A stretch of DNA of 64,000 bases. Source: Magnetococcales bacterium. Lineage in GTDB: Bacteria > Pseudomonadota > Magnetococcia > Magnetococcales > Magnetaquicoccaceae. The position numbers and the translations under genes were made by a program. Below are positions 47,805 to 57,070 of the stretch, in pieces (the stretch's first letter is position 1; every line of letters begins with the position of its first letter). Location: positions 62,001 to 126,000 of the forward strand of contig JADFWP010000002.1 in NCBI GenBank assembly GCA_015234115.1. Reading direction: 5' to 3'. The notes below the pieces were generated by a model, which made no database searches, was not told the origin of the DNA, and saw only the letters and a list, made by a program, of their open reading frames with translations.

Positions 47805-48674
47805 ATGTACAAACCATGGCCACTGTCCGGATCCCCATCCCAATGGCTGTTGCTGTCCCTGTTGCTGCTCTCTCCTCCCCTGGCCGCCGAATACGAAAGC
47901 ATGCAAAAACTGGATGAAACCCTCCGGGCAGCCAATCAGGGCGTGATCGAGGCCCAGAACAATGTCGCCATGATCTTTCGTGATGGCCTGGGTGTGCCTC
48001 GGGACTACAAGGCCGCGCTCAAATGGTATCGCATGGCGGCAGACAAGGGACACGCCGAAGCCCAGTACCAGCTTGGCAGAATGCACCACGATGGCAAGGG
48101 AACCCCCAAGGATGACCAGGAAGCGGTCAAGTGGTTCCGGCTGGCCGCCGAACAGGGATCGCCCGAGGCCCAGTTTGCCCTTGGCGAGATTCATCGCAAT
48201 GGCCAAGGCATCCTCGACGATGCCAAAGAGGGCGTGAAATGGCTGCGCCTGGCCGCCGAACAGGGATTGGCCGAAGCGCAATACAATCTGGGTCTCGCGC
48301 TGCGCGACGGCCAGGGAACCGAACGCGACGAACAACAGGCCGCAAGCTGGATCCGCAAGGCCGCCGAACAGGAGTTCCCCAAGGCCCAGACCCTGCTGGC
48401 CAACATGCTCGCCGCCGGTCAGGGGGTGGAACAGGACCTGATCCAGGCCGCCATGTGGCTGCAACTCGCCGTGTCGCAGGGAGACCCCTCCGCCCTGAAA
48501 AAACAGGCCCAGATGCTCAAGGATCTCACCAGGGAGCAACTCTCCAAAGCCCGTGACCTGGCCGATCACTGGATCCCGCCCAGCCTGAAGAAAATCACGG
48601 ATACCCCTGCCAAGACCGCAGGCAACCAGCCCTCCGATCCGGTCGGCAGCCCTGTCCCCAAAAAGGTCGAATGA
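47805..48674 (+). CDS. Secreted Sel1-like repeat protein
   Basis: Signal peptide then repeats such as AEAQYQLGRMHHDGKGTPKDDQEAVKWFRLAAEQGSPEAQFALGEIHRNGQG. Confidence 0.9.
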   Translation: MYKPWPLSGSPSQWLLLSLLLLSPPLAAEYESMQKLDETLRAANQGVIEAQNNVAMIFRDGLGVPRDYKAALKWYRMAADKGHAEAQYQLGRMHHDGKGTPKDDQEAVKWFRLAAEQGSPEAQFALGEIHRNGQGILDDAKEGVKWLRLAAEQGLAEAQYNLGLALRDGQGTERDEQQAASWIRKAAEQEFPKAQTLLANMLAAGQGVEQDLIQAAMWLQLAVSQGDPSALKKQAQMLKDLTREQLSKARDLADHWIPPSLKKITDTPAKTAGNQPSDPVGSPVPKKVE

Positions 48675-48677
48675 CCT

Positions 48678-51600
48678 TTGTTCATTCATCTGCATGTCCA
48701 CTCCTGCCATTCCCTGCTCACCTCCACGGTCCGCCTGGATGCCCTGATCGCGCGCGCCAAACAGTTGCGCATGCCTGCCCTGGCGCTCACGGATCAGGGC
48801 AACCTGTTCGCGGCGGTCCAGTTCTATCTGACCTGTCTCAAATCCGGCATCAAACCCATTCTGGGCGCCCAGGTCTATGTGGTGCCCGACCGCCACGACA
48901 AGAGCTGCCGTCCGGATCAGGAGGTCCGGGACCAGCTGATCCTGCTGTGCCGCAATGCCACGGGCTGGCGTTCCCTCACCCGTCTGGTCTCCGCCGGTCA
49001 TCTCGAAGGGAGCCACGACAAACCACGGGTGGACCGGGAACTGTTGCAACGCCACAAGGAGGGGCTGATCGCGCTGTCGGCAGGCCCCAAGGGAGCGGTC
49101 GGACGCCTGCTGCTTGCCGGACGCCCGGAGTTGGCCCAGGAGGCGGCCCGGGAACTGGCCACGCTCTTTCATGATGCCAGCCACGATGCGCCCGGATTCT
49201 ATCTGGAACTCCACCGCCATGGCGAACCGGACGAAGAGGATCTGATCCGCCAGACCGTGGAACTGGCCTATCAACTCGATCTGCCCCTGGTGGCCAGCAA
49301 CGATGTCCACTTTCTCGACAAAAGCGATCACCGCGCCCACGAGGCCCTGATCTGCATCGGCACCGGTTTTACCCTGATCGACGAAAAACGTCCTCAAATC
49401 AACGACCGCCGCCACTTCGCCTCACCGGAGGAGATGAGCGCCCGGTTCGCGGATCTGCCCGAGGCGCTGGAAAACACCCTGCAAATCGCTCAACGATGCA
49501 ACTTCCGGCTGGAACTGGGCAAAACCGTGCTGCCGGACTTCCAGGTGCCCGACGGACAGGATCTGGCCTCCTGGCTCAAAAGCGAAGCGGAACAGGGACT
49601 GGAAAAAAGACTCGCGACCATCGTCGCTCCGCTCACCGCCCCGGCACAGTTCCAGGAGGTGGCCAAACACTACCGCGAACGACTCGACTACGAACTCGAT
49701 GTCATCGTGCAGATGGGATTTCCGGGCTATTTTCTCATCGTTTCCGATTTCATCCGCTGGGCCAAGAAAAACGACATTCCCGTGGGACCGGGACGCGGTT
49801 CCGGAGCCGGTTCCGTGGCCGCCTGGGCACTCGACATCACCGATCTGGATCCGTTGCGCTATCAACTGCTTTTCGAGCGGTTCCTCAACCCGGAACGGGT
49901 CTCCATGCCGGACTTCGATGTCGATTTCTGCATGGATAAACGGGAACGGGTGATCCACTATGTTCAGGAAAAATACGGATTCGACCGGGTGGCCCAGATC
50001 ATCACCTTCGGCACGCTCCAGGCCCGCATGGCGGTGCGGGATGTGGGCAGGGTGTTGCAATTCCCCTATGGCCAGGTGGATCGCATTGCCAAACTGATTC
50101 CCAACATTCTCGGCATCACCCTCAAGGAGGCACTCGACCAGGAAGACCGCTTCAAGCTGCTGGTCCAGGAGGAACCCGAAGTCCAGGAGTTGCTCGATCT
50201 GGCCCTGGCCCTCGAAGGTCTGCCCCGCTCGGCTGGCACCCACGCCGCCGGCGTGGTGATGGCCAACGGGCCGCTCACCGACATGGTGCCGCTCTACCTC
50301 GATCCGCGCTCCGACATGCCGGTGACCCAGTTCAACATGGGCGATGTGGAAAAGGTCGGACTGGTCAAGTTCGACTTTCTGGGTCTCAAGACCCTGACGG
50401 TCATCGACGACGTGCTCAAGCTGGTCAACCACAGCCCGGAACGCCAGGGATTGCCGCCCATCGACATCAATACCATCGATCTGGCCGATCCCCAAACCTT
50501 CAAGCTGTTGCAGGGAGGCCAGACGCGGGGAGTGTTCCAGTTGGAATCCTCCGGCATGCGCGACATCCTGAAAAAACTGGCCCCGGACACCTTCGAAGAC
50601 ATCATCGCCCTGGTGGCCCTCTATCGGCCTGGTCCGCTCGGGTCGGGAATGGTGGATGATTTCATCAACTGCAAACATGGTCGCGTGGCCGTGGTCTATC
50701 CCCTGCCGCAACTGGAACCGATCCTGCGCGAAACCTATGGGGTGATTCTCTACCAGGAACAGGTGATGAAAATCGCCCAGGTGCTCGCCGATTATACCCT
50801 GGGCGGGGCCGATCTGCTGCGTCGGGCCATGGGCAAGAAGAAACCCGCCGAAATGCTCGCGCAACGGGAAATCTTTGTGCGCGGGGCGCTGGCCAATCAG
50901 GTCGCCAAGGAGCGGGCGGAATACATCTTCGACCTGATGGAAAAATTCGCCGGCTACGGTTTCAACAAATCCCACTCGGCGGCCTATGCGCTGATCTCCT
51001 ATCAGACCGCCTGGCTCAAGGCCCACCATCCCGTGGCGTTCATGGCCGCCACCCTGACCTGCGATCTGCTCAATACCGACAAACTGGCCCAGTTCATCCG
51101 CGAATGCCGCGCCATGAAGGTGCCGGTGCTGCCGCCGGACATCAACCATTCACAAATCGTCTTCTCGGTCGAAAACAACAGTGTGCGCTATGGCCTCGCA
51201 GCCATCAAAAATGTCGGCGAAGGGGCGATGGAGGCGTTGGTCAAGGCGCGTGAAACCGGCGGTCCGTTTCGTTCGCTGCGCGATCTCTGCCAGCGCATTG
51301 CCGCCACCGGACTCAACCGCCGGGTGCTGGAGAGCCTGATCAAATCCGGAGCCTGCGACAGCCTGTCCACCAACCGGGCGGCACTGCTGGCCGGTTTGCC
51401 GGAAATCGTGGCCACGGCCCTGAAACGGCGTGACGACAAAGATAAAGGTTTTTTGGATCTTTTCGGCGATCAGGAGGAAGAGGAGAGCAACCAACCCCTG
51501 CCGGAGGTGCCGGAATGGGATCTGGACGAGCAACTCACCTGCGAAAAAGAGGCGATCGGTTTTTACATCACCGGCCATCCGGCCCAAAAGGATGCTGCGG

Positions 51601-52211
51601 AACTGAAAGAATACGGCATTGCCCCCATTGCCCGCGCCAAATTGCAGCGCGGTCGCGGAGGGGAGAGCCAACCTCCCAAGGTGCGGGTGGCCGGAGTGAT
51701 CGCCGAACGCAAACTCCATCGCACCCGCAAGGGAGACCGCATGGCCTTTGTCACCCTGGAAGATCTGGAGGACCAGATCGAGGTGGTGGTCTTCGCCGAT
51801 GTCTATGCCGGGTGCCAGACGCTGCTGGAAGGCGACGGGGTGGTGATCATCGAGGGCAATCTGGAAACCGGCGAGGATGAACCGAAAATCACCGCCGAAC
51901 GGATTTTCGATCTCAACGCCTTGCGGCGCGATGGCTGCCGGGAACTGCTGATCCAGGCCGACGCCCTGACCCTGACCCCAGGCGTCACCACCCGCTTGAA
52001 AGAGATTCTGCAACGTTATCATGGCAACACCTGTCGGGTGGTGCTGGAGTTGCGGCTGCCCGACCGGCTGGGAATGTTGCTGTTCGGCGATGATTTCCGC
52101 GTCGCTCCGGAAGGCGCGCTGCTGGATGAACTGCGCAAACTGCTCGGCCGGGAGCGGATCCACCCCCGGCGCAGCGAATCGGGCAAGCCGTTGCCCGCCG
52201 GGTCGGCGTGA
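48678..52211 (+). CDS. dnaE: DNA polymerase III subunit alpha
   Basis: PHP FIHLHVHS, PVGPGRGSGAGSVAAWALDITDLDPL, FDVDFCMDKRERVIHY, GYGFNKSHSAAYALISYQTAWLKAH; apparent TTG start. Confidence 0.95.
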   Translation: MFIHLHVHSCHSLLTSTVRLDALIARAKQLRMPALALTDQGNLFAAVQFYLTCLKSGIKPILGAQVYVVPDRHDKSCRPDQEVRDQLILLCRNATGWRSLTRLVSAGHLEGSHDKPRVDRELLQRHKEGLIALSAGPKGAVGRLLLAGRPELAQEAARELATLFHDASHDAPGFYLELHRHGEPDEEDLIRQTVELAYQLDLPLVASNDVHFLDKSDHRAHEALICIGTGFTLIDEKRPQINDRRHFASPEEMSARFADLPEALENTLQIAQRCNFRLELGKTVLPDFQVPDGQDLASWLKSEAEQGLEKRLATIVAPLTAPAQFQEVAKHYRERLDYELDVIVQMGFPGYFLIVSDFIRWAKKNDIPVGPGRGSGAGSVAAWALDITDLDPLRYQLLFERFLNPERVSMPDFDVDFCMDKRERVIHYVQEKYGFDRVAQIITFGTLQARMAVRDVGRVLQFPYGQVDRIAKLIPNILGITLKEALDQEDRFKLLVQEEPEVQELLDLALALEGLPRSAGTHAAGVVMANGPLTDMVPLYLDPRSDMPVTQFNMGDVEKVGLVKFDFLGLKTLTVIDDVLKLVNHSPERQGLPPIDINTIDLADPQTFKLLQGGQTRGVFQLESSGMRDILKKLAPDTFEDIIALVALYRPGPLGSGMVDDFINCKHGRVAVVYPLPQLEPILRETYGVILYQEQVMKIAQVLADYTLGGADLLRRAMGKKKPAEMLAQREIFVRGALANQVAKERAEYIFDLMEKFAGYGFNKSHSAAYALISYQTAWLKAHHPVAFMAATLTCDLLNTDKLAQFIRECRAMKVPVLPPDINHSQIVFSVENNSVRYGLAAIKNVGEGAMEALVKARETGGPFRSLRDLCQRIAATGLNRRVLESLIKSGACDSLSTNRAALLAGLPEIVATALKRRDDKDKGFLDLFGDQEEEESNQPLPEVPEWDLDEQLTCEKEAIGFYITGHPAQKDAAELKEYGIAPIARAKLQRGRGGESQPPKVRVAGVIAERKLHRTRKGDRMAFVTLEDLEDQIEVVVFADVYAGCQTLLEGDGVVIIEGNLETGEDEPKITAERIFDLNALRRDGCRELLIQADALTLTPGVTTRLKEILQRYHGNTCRVVLELRLPDRLGMLLFGDDFRVAPEGALLDELRKLLGRERIHPRRSESGKPLPAGSA

Positions 52212-52233
52212 CGGCACCCGGCAACCGGATGGA

Positions 52234-53007
52234 ATGGCGCGCATGATCTCCCCCCAATCCGCAGTCGTGGTCACTGCCCAGGAGCCTGATCAGCTTCCGG
52301 CAGCCCGCGCCCTGGCCGAACGGCTCGGCCTGGAGGGATGCGACTGGACGGAATGCGACAATCGACTGGTTCTGAACCTCACCGCCACGCGACTGGAGTT
52401 GGTGGCCCGTCTCCAGGGCCGGGGGCAACCGGTCTTTGTGGAATTTTCGGAGGCCATTGCCAAGGCGCGGCGTCAGGAGGGGTTGCGCCAGACCCTGGCG
52501 CGGGCCGTGGGACTGAAAGCCGGAGTGCGTCCCAGGGTGCTCGATGCCACCCCCGGTCTGGGACGGGATGCTTTTGTGCTCGCCGCCCTGGGATGCCCGG
52601 TGGAGATGGTGGAACGCTCGCCCGTGGTTCATGCCCTGCTGGCGGATGGTCTGCGCCGCGCCCGGCTGGCCGCGCTCCCGGAGGCCGCACGGATGGAACT
52701 GCATCACGCGGACGCCATCGCCCACCTCGCCCACCGATGGTCCGATTCCCCGCCCGTTGCAGTCGTCTATCTCGATCCCATGCACCCGGAACGCCACAAG
52801 GCCGCCCTGGTCAAGAAAGAGATGCGCCAACTGCGCCTGCTGGTCGGCGACGACACCGATTCCGCAGCCCTGTTGCAGGCTGCGCTCTCCGGCTCGGGCC
52901 AACGGGTGGTGGTGAAACGGCCCCGGCTCTCCCCCCCGCTGGCGGATATTCCGGCGCAGGCGGTTGTCTCCGGACAGACCGTGCGCTATGATCTCTATTT
53001 CACCTGA
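52234..53007 (+). CDS. rsmJ: 16S rRNA (guanine1516-N2)-methyltransferase
   Basis: VLDATPGLGRDAFVLAALGCPVEMVERSPVVHALLADGLRRA; YLDPMHPERHKAALVKKEMR. Confidence 0.85.
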   Translation: MARMISPQSAVVVTAQEPDQLPAARALAERLGLEGCDWTECDNRLVLNLTATRLELVARLQGRGQPVFVEFSEAIAKARRQEGLRQTLARAVGLKAGVRPRVLDATPGLGRDAFVLAALGCPVEMVERSPVVHALLADGLRRARLAALPEAARMELHHADAIAHLAHRWSDSPPVAVVYLDPMHPERHKAALVKKEMRQLRLLVGDDTDSAALLQAALSGSGQRVVVKRPRLSPPLADIPAQAVVSGQTVRYDLYFT

Positions 53008-53024
53008 GGCCCCCCTCTTTTATT

Positions 53025-56000
53025 TTGCCGCTTTCGATGGCCCTCTCCAAACCTGCACGGAGTTTCTCTTTGAATTCAAGCGCCATTCCCGGCCTGGGCA
53101 TCCTGACCCGATGCATGATCCGGGACCGACACGCCCTGCGCAAACGGCTGCTGGAAGCGGGCCGTCAGGCGCGGGAGGCGACGCTGGATCCGGCCCGGCT
53201 GGAGGCGCTGCGCGCGGACCTGGAACGCTCCAGCGCCGAACGGGAACGCCGTCGCGCGGCCATTCCTGCGTTGCGTTTTCCGGAAGAGCTGCCGATCACC
53301 GCCCGTCGCGCCGACATCGCCGAGGCGATCCGCAAACATCCGGTCACCATCGTGCGCGGGGCCACAGGCTCGGGCAAGACCACCCAACTGCCCAAAATCT
53401 GTCTGGAACTGGGACTGGGCAGCGCCGGAATGGTGGGCGTGACCCAGCCCCGCCGCATCGCGGCCCGCTCGATCGCCGACTTTCTCGGCCAGGATCTGGG
53501 CGGAAATGCCGACCGTCTGGTGGGACACAAGGTGCGTTTCAACGATCATACCGCCCCATCCACGCTGGTCAAGATCATGACCGACGGGATCCTGCTCGCC
53601 GAAATCCAAAGCGACCGGCTGCTGCAACGCTACGAAATGATCCTGGTGGACGAGGCCCACGAACGGAGCCTCAACATCGATTTCCTGCTGGGACTGCTCA
53701 AGCAGATCCTGCCCAAACGCCCGGAATTCAAACTGGTCATCAGCTCGGCCACCCTCGATGCGGACAAGTTCTCGCGCCACTTCGACCACGCCCCGGTGAT
53801 CGATGTCTCGGGCCGCACCTATCCGGTCGAAACCCGCTACCGTCCCCGCGTGATCGAGGCCAGCGACGACGAGGAGCTGGAAGAGGCCGAAGAGCAGAGC
53901 ATCGAGAGCGCGGTGATCGGGGCGGTCAACGAACTTTCGCTGCCAGGCATGCTGGGGGATATTCTGGTCTTTCTCCCCGGCGAGCAACAGATCCGGGAGA
54001 TCGGCGAAACCTTGAGCCGCAGCGCCGGACCCGGCGTGGAAATTCTGCCGCTTTTTGCCCGGCTGTCCGGAGCCGACCAGCAGCGGATTTTCCAGTCCAG
54101 TTCCAAGCGTCGGATCATCCTGGCCACCAATGTCGCGGAGACCTCGATCACCGTGCCTGGCGTGCGCTATGTGATCGACTCGGGATTGGTGCGCATCAGC
54201 CGCATCAGCGAACGGATGCGCATTCAACGTCTGCCCATCGAGAAAATCTCCCGTTCTTCCGCCGATCAGCGCCAGGGACGGTGCGGACGCATGGCCGAAG
54301 GGATCTGCATCCGGCTCTATTCCGAGGAGGATTATCTCGCCCGCCCCCAGTTCACCGATCCGGAGATTCTGCGCACTCCGCTGGATGCGGTGATTTTGCA
54401 AATGAAGGCCATGCGCATCGGCGAAATCGACGCCTTTCCTTTTGTCGATCCTCCGGGCAGTCGCGCCATTGGCCAGGGCATGCGTTTTCTGGAGGAACTC
54501 GGGGCCATCGACGGGGATGGACGGCTCACCGCCATTGGCAAACAGGTGGCCAAACTGCCGCTTCCTCCGGGATTGGGACGGATCCTGCTGGAAGGCGGAC
54601 AACGGGGACGACTGAAAGAGATTCTGATCCTGGTCGCCGCTCTCTGCCTGCCCGATCCACGGGAGGAACCCCAGGAACGAAGGGATACCGCCCGGCAGGC
54701 CCATGCCCGCTTCAAGGATACCCAGTCGGATTTCATCGGCATTCTCAATCTCTGGGCCTTCATCCAGCAAGGCCGGCTCGATCATCCGGGCCACAACAGC
54801 TTTCGACGTTATCTCAAAGAAAACTTCCTCTCCCGGATGCGGGTGCGGGAGTGGCTGGAGATTCACACCCAGCTCGAAGAGATGTCTCTGGAGTTCGGGC
54901 TGCGCCCCAACGAAACCCCGGCCACCTATGCCGAGATCCATCAGGCCCTGCTGCCGGGCCTGCTCGGCAATGCCGGCTGCAAGAACGATCAGAAAGAGTT
55001 TTCCGGCGCCCGCGAAACCCGGTTCTGGATCCATCCCGGCTCGGCCTTGCACCGCAAGCCTCCGGCCTGGATCGTGGCCGGTGAACTGGTCGAGACCACC
55101 CGGCTCTATGCCCGCATCTGTGCCCGGATCGAACCCGAATGGCTGGAGGTGGCCGCCGGTCCCTTGTGTCGCCGCGCCTATTCGCAGGCCCATTGGGAAA
55201 AACAGTCCGGCCAGGTGATGGCCCTGGAGCGGGTCACCCTGTTCGGTCTGATCCTGATCACCAACCGCAAGGTCCATTTCGGACCGATCAACCCGGTGGA
55301 GTCCCGGCAGATTTTCATCCAGTCGGCGTTGGTGGAGGGACAGTTCCACTCCAGCGCCCCCTTTTTCGTCCACAATCAGGGGCTGATCGCCGAAGTCCGG
55401 GAGTTGGAACACAAATCCCGCCGCCGCGATCTGCTGACCTCGGATCCGGATCGCTACGCCTTTTACGAAGCCCAAATCCCGGATTCGATCCATACCGCGC
55501 GGCGTTTTCACGAATGGTATGCCGAGGCCCGCAAACGCAATCCGCGCCTGCTTTACTTCGAGCGGGACGATGTGCTGCGCCGCGACGACGGTTCGATCAG
55601 CGGCGAGCGTTTCCCCGGCCACCTGATCATCGATGGTCAGGAGTTCGCCCTGGAGTATACGTTCGATCCGGGCGGCAACAATGATGGTGTGAATGCCCGC
55701 ATTCCCTTGTCGCTGTTGAACGGCCTCTCTCCCCTGCCCTTCGAGTGGCTGGTGCCCGGCCTGTTGCAGGACAAGATCCAGGCGCTGTTGAAATCCCTGC
55801 CCAAGTCGCTGCGGCGTCCATTGGTTCCGCTTCCCCAGGCAGCCGAGTGGTGCATGAGCCAGTTGACCCAGGCCAGCGGCTCATTGAAAATTACGTTAAT
55901 TGAATTATTGAAACGCAGAATCGGTGAAAACATCCCCCTGGATGCCCTGAACGGCGAAACCCTGCCCGATCATCTGCGCATGAACTTCCTGATCGTCGAT

Positions 56001-56993
56001 GAGTCCGGCACCCGCATCCTGGGTCGGGGGCGGGATCTGGAGGCATTGAAAAGCGAACTCTGCCCGGATGCGCGGGAACGGCTGATCAAACTGCCCAAGA
56101 TCGAATGGGAAAAAACCGGCCTGACCCGCTGGGACTTCGGCCCGATCCCGGAACAACTGATCCTGGATGCAGGGGGCATCCGCATCCATGGCACGCCGGT
56201 ATTGCAGGATGATGGGGATACGGTCTCCTTGCGCCTGATGAGCGATCCGGTGGGCGCGATTCAGGTCACCCGGCGGGGATTGACACGATTGTTCATGCTC
56301 CATCTCGCTTCGGTGTTGCAGGGCATCCGGCGCCACCACCCCCTGTCACGGGAAGCGTCGATGGCCTTTCTCACCCTCACCATGGGCAGACCGGGACCAC
56401 ACGTCACGGTGATCGATCAGGTGATCACCCGCGCCGTGACCGAACTTTTCCTGCCCCCCGCCGGGGAGATCATCCGCGATCCGGACGAATTCCAGGCCCG
56501 ATTGCACGCCAATCGGGGGCGTCTGGTTCCGGCGGTGAGCGCCGGAATGGCACTGGCGCAAAAGATTCTGGATGGCTATGTCCAGGTACGCAAGGCGATC
56601 CAGCAGGCCCCGCCCCCGGTGTTGAAATCCGCCGTGCCGGATGTGCAGGAGCAACTGACCCAATTGCTCGCACCCGATTTCATGCAGACCACGCCCACCC
56701 CCTGGCTGGAACGGCTGCCGCTCTATCTTCAGGCCATGGTGATCCGTCTCGACCGCTGCGCCCGCGATCCGGGCAAGGATGCCAGAAACGCCAGCGAAAC
56801 CGTGCACTACTGGCAGGAGTATCGCAAACGGGCCGAACGGCACGCCAAAGAGAACCTCACCGATCCCGAACTGGTCGCATTGCGCTGGATGATCGAAGAG
56901 TGGCGCATTTCCCTGTTTGCCCAGGAACTCAAGACCCTGCTGCCGGTCTCGACCAAACGCCTGGCGACGCAGTTGCAAAAGACGATCGGGTGA
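53025..56993 (+). CDS. hrpA: ATP-dependent RNA helicase HrpA
   Basis: VRGATGSGKTTQLPKICLELG, LVDEAHERSLNIDFLLGLLK, VISSATLDADKFS, QRQGRCGRMAEGICIRLYSEEDY, C-terminal DUF3418-like region. Confidence 0.94.
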   Translation: MPLSMALSKPARSFSLNSSAIPGLGILTRCMIRDRHALRKRLLEAGRQAREATLDPARLEALRADLERSSAERERRRAAIPALRFPEELPITARRADIAEAIRKHPVTIVRGATGSGKTTQLPKICLELGLGSAGMVGVTQPRRIAARSIADFLGQDLGGNADRLVGHKVRFNDHTAPSTLVKIMTDGILLAEIQSDRLLQRYEMILVDEAHERSLNIDFLLGLLKQILPKRPEFKLVISSATLDADKFSRHFDHAPVIDVSGRTYPVETRYRPRVIEASDDEELEEAEEQSIESAVIGAVNELSLPGMLGDILVFLPGEQQIREIGETLSRSAGPGVEILPLFARLSGADQQRIFQSSSKRRIILATNVAETSITVPGVRYVIDSGLVRISRISERMRIQRLPIEKISRSSADQRQGRCGRMAEGICIRLYSEEDYLARPQFTDPEILRTPLDAVILQMKAMRIGEIDAFPFVDPPGSRAIGQGMRFLEELGAIDGDGRLTAIGKQVAKLPLPPGLGRILLEGGQRGRLKEILILVAALCLPDPREEPQERRDTARQAHARFKDTQSDFIGILNLWAFIQQGRLDHPGHNSFRRYLKENFLSRMRVREWLEIHTQLEEMSLEFGLRPNETPATYAEIHQALLPGLLGNAGCKNDQKEFSGARETRFWIHPGSALHRKPPAWIVAGELVETTRLYARICARIEPEWLEVAAGPLCRRAYSQAHWEKQSGQVMALERVTLFGLILITNRKVHFGPINPVESRQIFIQSALVEGQFHSSAPFFVHNQGLIAEVRELEHKSRRRDLLTSDPDRYAFYEAQIPDSIHTARRFHEWYAEARKRNPRLLYFERDDVLRRDDGSISGERFPGHLIIDGQEFALEYTFDPGGNNDGVNARIPLSLLNGLSPLPFEWLVPGLLQDKIQALLKSLPKSLRRPLVPLPQAAEWCMSQLTQASGSLKITLIELLKRRIGENIPLDALNGETLPDHLRMNFLIVDESGTRILGRGRDLEALKSELCPDARERLIKLPKIEWEKTGLTRWDFGPIPEQLILDAGGIRIHGTPVLQDDGDTVSLRLMSDPVGAIQVTRRGLTRLFMLHLASVLQGIRRHHPLSREASMAFLTLTMGRPGPHVTVIDQVITRAVTELFLPPAGEIIRDPDEFQARLHANRGRLVPAVSAGMALAQKILDGYVQVRKAIQQAPPPVLKSAVPDVQEQLTQLLAPDFMQTTPTPWLERLPLYLQAMVIRLDRCARDPGKDARNASETVHYWQEYRKRAERHAKENLTDPELVALRWMIEEWRISLFAQELKTLLPVSTKRLATQLQKTIG

Positions 56994-57070
56994 TACCAGA
57001 CTTGGCTTTTGCTCCAGTTTCCACTATAAAGAGGGGATAAATCACCATTCACGACGCAAGAGAGACCAGA

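Noticed and set aside
53076-55622. 848-aa minus-strand ORF
   Set aside because: Shadow ORF antisense to hrpA.
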